Below, piece by piece: positions 5,135-8,004 of a stretch of 8,004 bases of DNA. Source of the DNA: Caldora sp. SIO3E6 (lineage in GTDB: Bacteria; Cyanobacteriota; Cyanobacteriia; Cyanobacteriales; Coleofasciculaceae); assembly GCA_010672185.1 (NCBI GenBank), contig JAAHHL010000268.1, positions 1 to 8,004 of the forward strand, given 5' to 3'. A program made the position numbers and the translations under genes. Numbering within the stretch: the stretch's first letter is position 1; each line of letters opens with the position of its first letter. The notes under the pieces were generated by a model that ran no database searches, was not told the DNA's origin, and saw only the letters and a list, made by a program, of their open reading frames with translations.

Positions 5135-6118
5135 TTATTGATCAAATTGACAAACCTCTTCTGGCTCAAAGGGGCAAGTTTCATAAAGTAGTTGGTTGCC
5201 TTTGAGGTTAATCGTTTTTAGTTGAGTCAGGGAGCCCAAGGGGCTCAGATTCAATATTTCATTATCACTGAGGTCGATTGTTTGTAGTTTAGTCAGGTAG
5301 CTCAAAGGACTCAGATTCGATATTTCATTATCGCTGAGGTCGATTGTTTTTAGTTTAGTCAGGGATTCCAAGGGACTTAGCTCTGATATTTCATTAGCCC
5401 TGAAGTAGATTGCCTCTAGTTTAGTCAGGGATTCCAAGGGACTTAGCTCTGATATTTCATTATCACTGAGGTCGATTACTTTGAGGTTAGTCAGGGATTC
5501 CAAGGGACTCAGCTCGGATATTTCATTGTTGCTGAGGTAAATTGCTTCGAGTTTAGTCAGGGATTTCAGGGGACTCAGCTCTGCTATTTTATTCTTACTG
5601 AGCACTAAATTAGTCAGCTTAGTAAGAGATTTGAGGGGGCTAATGTCCGATACCTGGTTAGCAGTAAGGTCGAGTCCGTTAAGGTTAGTCAGGGATTTGA
5701 GGGGGCTGAGGTAGGATATGTCATTATCCCTCAGATAGAGAGTAGTGAGCTTGCTTAGGGATTGGAGAGGTCTGATATCTGATATTTCATTGGCACTGAG
5801 GTAGAGAGTAGTAAGATTGGTTAGGGATGAAAGGGGTCTGAGGTCAGATATTTCGTTGTTGCCAAGGTCAATTTCAGTAAGGCTAGCAAGATTTTCCCTA
5901 GCATCACTACATTTATTCGTCTCAGCAATAAACAGCAGTATATCTACCGTCTTTCTGGCTTCCTTAGAAAGCTCCTTCTTATTTTCACACCAATCGACAA
6001 AGCTACTGAAGTTGGTTGCTTCCTGAGGCTGAGAAGCAGTCTTTTGCAAGCTACATCCTCCGAAGATTAAATTTAGCCCTATACCTACCGAGATAATTGC
6101 ATAAGTGAAGGTCTTCAT
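5135..6118 (-). CDS. Leucine-rich repeat lipoprotein (internalin/SDS22-like repeats)
   Basis: 327 residues. The N-terminus (MKTFTYAIIS... IFGGC) is a lipoprotein-type signal peptide with candidate lipidated C22, so the mature protein is probably anchored in the envelope facing outward or periplasmic. The -3 residue is Phe, so the lipobox is slightly weak. A cap region (about 38-79) has C44 and C70. Then come ten 22-residue repeats from 80 to 299 of the form LxxLxLxxNxISxLSPLxSLTx, and an ending segment at 300-327 with C315 and C322. The regular 22-residue period and NEIS/SPL signature are those of the internalin/SDS22-like LRR class, which forms curved protein-binding solenoids. The ligand is unknown. 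The central repeats are very alike, even at DNA level. The gene seems to stand alone; its 3' end is 15 bp from MITE copy 2. No strong ribosome binding site precedes the ATG. Confidence 0.93.
   Translation of the reverse strand: MKTFTYAIISVGIGLNLIFGGCSLQKTASQPQEATNFSSFVDWCENKKELSKEARKTVDILLFIAETNKCSDARENLASLTEIDLGNNEISDLRPLSSLTNLTTLYLSANEISDIRPLQSLSKLTTLYLRDNDISYLSPLKSLTNLNGLDLTANQVSDISPLKSLTKLTNLVLSKNKIAELSPLKSLTKLEAIYLSNNEISELSPLESLTNLKVIDLSDNEISELSPLESLTKLEAIYFRANEISELSPLESLTKLKTIDLSDNEISNLSPLSYLTKLQTIDLSDNEILNLSPLGSLTQLKTINLKGNQLLYETCPFEPEEVCQFDQ
5351..5462 (-). repeat. Near-identical 66-bp coding repeats in the LRR gene
   Basis: A 46-bp sequence at 5351-5396 recurs without mismatch at 5417-5462, exactly 66 bp away, which is one 22-codon LRR unit. 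Neighbouring units are less alike, so this pair points to recent duplication or gene conversion within the array. Confidence 0.85.
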
Positions 6119-6242
6119 TTTTCTTTATAGAAATAATTTTTTCACTCCCTTATTCCTAATACTTCACTTCTTTTCCCCAATCCCTAAAAAATGATTATTA
6201 TTCGAGATGGGCATTACTTTGAACAATAGGGTGTGGCGGTGT

Positions 6243-6468
6243 GGGGTTTGGGGTTTGGGGCATTGGTGACAAGTTAAAGGATAGTGCATTTTGTCAACTC
6301 CCATATATGGTGTTTAGGGCTAAAAAAGACCCTATATATGGAAAGATCTTGGGCAAAAAAATCTATATTCTCCATTCTCCATTCTCCATTCTCCATTCTC
6401 CATTCTCCATTCCCTTGACAACGACATTTTTACCTTAACTTGTCACCAATGCCCTACACCCTACACCC
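6243..6468. repeat. Long inverted-repeat element with G-rich arms
   Basis: GGGCATTGGTGACAAGTTAA (6258-6277) is an exact 20-bp inverted match to 6435-6454. Outside this core the arms continue imperfectly as period-7 G-tracts: GGGG at 6243, 6250 and 6257 on the left, CCC at 6452, 6459 and 6466 on the right. The interior includes an ATTCTCC array. No transposase and no clear target duplication are visible. It abuts the stop codon of the next minus-strand gene and may serve as its 3' hairpin. Confidence 0.75.
6367..6412. repeat. Heptamer tandem repeat (ATTCTCC)x6
   Basis: Six perfect copies of ATTCTCC (6367-6408) plus a partial ATTC, located between the arms of the inverted repeat. STRR-type heptamer. 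Confidence 0.95.
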
Positions 6469-6471
6469 TGC

Positions 6472-6822
6472 TTACTTTTCAGCATCAGGAGTAACTGTTT
6501 GTTGTTCGAGGGAATCTATCTGTGGTGGCTTAGCTTCTCCAGAAACCCCTTCTTCGGGAATAGTTAACTCTCCGGAAACTCCGTCTTCGGGAATAGTTGG
6601 CATAATCGGCTGAGCGTTTCGCATTCGCTCTGGTGTCCAATAATCCAAAAGATCTTGGTTTGCCTGTTGGTTATCAGTCCGCTCAACACTCAAGCTAGGT
6701 GGTTGAGCTTGATTGTTATCTTGATTCTTCACTCTTGACTCTCCCTTAGCCATTTGTGATGCTAAAGTTACACTTACTAGACTAACTAGGGTAATTGCTA
6801 CTATCAAAAATGTCTTGGACAT
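6472..6822 (-). CDS. Small exported or anchored protein with protease pro-region-like motif
   Basis: 116 residues from the ATG at 6822, which has GAGG 8 nt upstream; an ATG at 6849 in the same frame would add nine polar residues without a better site. The N-terminus (MSKTFLIVAITLVSLVSVTLAS) is a signal peptide or membrane anchor. A Gln/Asn-rich linker follows, then YWTPERMRNAQP at about 61-72, a motif I associate with the pro-region just before the catalytic domain of trypsin-like proteases. Then come two tandem copies of TIPE(D/E)GVSGE (76-96) and a polar tail; no catalytic domain follows. It is the last of three minus-strand genes, the first being a trypsin-like protease. It could be a truncated protease, a stand-alone pro-peptide-like partner, or unrelated. 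Function unknown. Confidence 0.72.
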   Translation of the reverse strand: MSKTFLIVAITLVSLVSVTLASQMAKGESRVKNQDNNQAQPPSLSVERTDNQQANQDLLDYWTPERMRNAQPIMPTIPEDGVSGELTIPEEGVSGEAKPPQIDSLEQQTVTPDAEK

Positions 6823-6829
6823 TGAGCTT

Positions 6830-6834
6830 ACCTC
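6830..6834 (-). promoter_or_regulatory. Shine-Dalgarno sequence deciding the start at 6822
   Basis: GAGGT on the minus strand, 7 nt from the ATG at 6822. The upstream ATG at 6849 has no comparable sequence. Confidence 0.55.
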
Positions 6835-6958
6835 GTGGCTATCATTCATTTGTTTGATTAAAGTTTATCTATAAGTTATGACCAGATAATTTATATCAAG
6901 TTCCCTTAAAGTTAGATGTCGGCTTGGTGATTTTTGCCCTCAGTAGTTCAGGAATGAC

Positions 6959-7411
6959 TCAAACTGAACCGATAATCTCCACTTGCAGGTCACTAAAGTT
7001 GGGATTACCCCTAAGAACATTTTTATTAATAACTTTAGCAAAAGCTAGCTGCTGTCCTGGCTCAAGTCCAGCACCGGCCTCTACAGGTGCAGTATCACTG
7101 GCCAGAATACTGCCATCTGAGCTAATCACGTTAAACCGCACAGCGGATATGGAACTAACTTGATTGGATTCATTCATGACAGTACCTGTAATCTCAAGAG
7201 AATTACCATCACTTCTTGGTGAAATTTGAACGTCATAGAATCGTAAATTGATAGCTACAGGCACTGGCTCGGTTTCAATTGGCTTCGTTACACACATACT
7301 CGATAGGTCAATAATTTGCCCTTCCCATTCCATATAGCAAACTTGATCTTGAGCACCTGCGACATTAGGAAACAAAGCTATTGCAGCAATAATCGTGAAG
7401 AATTTCCTCAT
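6959..7411 (-). CDS. Secreted protein with CYM...LC motif and probable FxLYD domain
   Basis: 150 residues. A clear Sec signal peptide (MRKFFTIIAAIALFPNVAGA) has likely cleavage after A20. Immediately after it, C25-Y-M and C40 bracket a short block (GQIIDLSSMC), which I recognise as a recurring segment in small secreted cyanobacterial proteins; the cysteines may form a disulfide. Residues about 55-148 look like an FxLYD-type beta-sandwich: FYDVQIS, the strand SLEITGTVMNES, then SAVRFNVIS, DTAPVEAGAGLEPGQ and the ending VEIIGSV. Such domains occur in exported proteins and usually lack catalysis. It is 167 bp downstream of the protease gene and 136 bp upstream of the small-protein gene. A GGGAG sequence about 11-12 nt before the ATG may be its ribosome site. 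Domain name from pattern recognition only. Confidence 0.75.
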   Translation of the reverse strand: MRKFFTIIAAIALFPNVAGAQDQVCYMEWEGQIIDLSSMCVTKPIETEPVPVAINLRFYDVQISPRSDGNSLEITGTVMNESNQVSSISAVRFNVISSDGSILASDTAPVEAGAGLEPGQQLAFAKVINKNVLRGNPNFSDLQVEIIGSV

Positions 7412-7450
7412 TATTATTTATTACTCCCAGTTTTTTGCCCTCGACAACAA

Positions 7451-7467
7451 CTGTGATGTTATCACAG
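7451..7467. promoter_or_regulatory. Palindrome upstream of the FxLYD gene, possible operator
   Basis: CTGTGAT-GTT-ATCACAG, 7-bp arms with a 3-bp spacer, centred about 48 bp upstream of the ATG at 7411. It contains TGTGA and TCACA half-sites like those of CRP-family regulators (SyCRP1 in cyanobacteria), but with 5 bp between them rather than the canonical 6, so binding is doubtful. Confidence 0.3.
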
Positions 7468-7504
7468 CAAAGATCTAGTACTGACAGAAGACTCAATTTA
7501 GGAA

Positions 7505-7547
7505 TGGGAAAGGTTTTTGTTGGTAAATTGGCGACAAACCTTTCCCA
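7505..7547 (-). terminator. Hairpin between protease and FxLYD genes
   Basis: TGGGAAAGGTTT (7505-7516) and AAACCTTTCCCA (7536-7547) form a perfect 12-bp stem with a 19-nt loop, about 32 bp after the protease stop. No T-run follows on the minus strand, so it may be a weak or factor-dependent terminator, an mRNA-stabilising hairpin or an attenuator for the next gene. Confidence 0.4.
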
Positions 7548-7578
7548 CACCATCGATTGGTAGCTACGATGAGAAGTA

Positions 7579-8004
7579 CTAGCAATTGCCAACTCTACGA
7601 GCACAAGCTGTATTCAAAATGCTGATGAAGCTACTGTTGAGAGTAGAGCTGCCTTGGATGAGTGGACCGATGGCTACTGGTCCATAAGAGGTGACACCAA
7701 TCACTCGATTTTGCCCTTGTTCGAGCCCATTTGTTTGTCCTAGTGCAGCAGTTCCAAAGTTCTGAACCCAAGGGCCTCCACTAGAACCTCCCCTCATATC
7801 AGAACCATAAATTACAGTACCGCTGCCATTTGTCTGAAAACTTTCGGCGGTGACTTGATGCATTTTCTGACCATTATCCAGATTTACTGGATATCCGAGC
7901 AAGGTTGCATGGTTCGGGATAAGCCTTTGAGTCTGATAGCCTAGATAGCCTGTGATATCACCTATACGGCGATTACTGCCATTGACAAACTGGTCATTGA
8001 CTTC
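7579..8004 (-). CDS. Trypsin-like serine protease, C-terminal part (5'-partial)
   Basis: The frame is open to the window edge, giving 141 visible C-terminal residues; the TTG at 7902 is an internal Leu codon. The segment holds the active-site serine block MRGGSSGGPWV, with catalytic Ser at visible residue 75, preceded by GYLGYQTQ and LLGYPVNLDNG and followed by RVIGVTSYGP. This is the usual C-terminal beta-barrel of trypsin/V8-like (S1 family) proteases. The catalytic His and Asp and any signal peptide would lie upstream, outside the window. C134 and the final C141 may form a disulfide, as in exported enzymes. An extracellular or periplasmic location is inferred from family habit and the exported neighbours. 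It is the first gene visible in a three-gene minus-strand group. Confidence 0.86.
   Translation of the reverse strand, partial: EVNDQFVNGSNRRIGDITGYLGYQTQRLIPNHATLLGYPVNLDNGQKMHQVTAESFQTNGSGTVIYGSDMRGGSSGGPWVQNFGTAALGQTNGLEQGQNRVIGVTSYGPVAIGPLIQGSSTLNSSFISILNTACARRVGNC

Larger units (their letters stand above)
6119..6471. other. Intergenic region with hairpin element and tandem repeats
   Basis: 353 bp between two minus-strand genes. Bases 6119-6225 are A/T-rich and should hold the LRR gene promoter, but no well-spaced -35/-10 pair is convincing. From about 6229 to 6468 there is a large hairpin-forming repeat, annotated separately. Frames in this stretch are repeat artefacts. Confidence 0.7.

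Noticed and set aside
5135..6118. Pentapeptide or TPR repeat protein
   Set aside because: The period is 22 residues with LxxLxLxxNxI spacing, which is a leucine-rich repeat.
6241..6438. 65-codon frame across the hairpin element
   Set aside because: Its residues come from the G-tract arm and the ATTCTCC array (repeating Ile-Leu-His-Ser-Pro-Phe-Ser pattern), an artefact of repeat DNA.
7365..7604. 79-codon minus-strand frame bridging protease and FxLYD genes
   Set aside because: Overlaps the ends of two better supported genes and the hairpin at 7505-7547, with no recognisable features.

Overview
The window looks like cyanobacterial chromosome, probably from a filamentous, repeat-rich species. 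Three HIP1 octamers (GCGATCGC) lie in the first two genes. The isoprenoid gene is ispG of the MEP pathway. Intergenic space is full of heptamer tandem repeats, palindromes and small inverted-repeat elements of the kind common in cyanobacteria. No genus can be named from the sequence alone.

Layout. At 2-811 (+) lies the C-terminal part of a polytopic membrane protein whose N-terminus is outside the window. At 927-1715 (+) is exodeoxyribonuclease III (xth). A 739-bp gene-free stretch follows, holding a 16-bp inverted repeat, a perfect 22-bp palindrome and short tandem repeats. At 2455-3258 (+) is a second, distant member of the endonuclease/exonuclease/phosphatase (EEP) superfamily. ispG lies on the minus strand at 3641-4858. 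Two inverted copies of one small non-autonomous transposable element flank it (3357-3558 and 4951-5119), each with its own 6-bp target duplication. At 5135-6118 (-) is a lipoprotein made of 22-residue leucine-rich repeats. A 353-bp gap holds a large imperfect hairpin with G-rich arms and an ATTCTCC array. The right end (6472-8004, all minus) carries three exported or envelope proteins: a trypsin-like serine protease cut by the window edge, a probable FxLYD-domain secreted protein, and a small anchored or secreted protein with a YWTPERMRNAQP motif.

How the genes relate. xth and ispG are unrelated housekeeping genes. The LRR lipoprotein and the three-gene minus-strand group are exported. The last three run in the same direction with gaps of 109-167 bp, and the small protein resembles the pro-region of trypsin-like proteases, so a shared extracellular role is plausible but inferred. 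The most interesting content is the mobile-element layer: a MITE pair around ispG, one copy nested inside an older hairpin repeat, co-varying terminal repeats, and a recurring 7-bp period in otherwise unrelated repeats.
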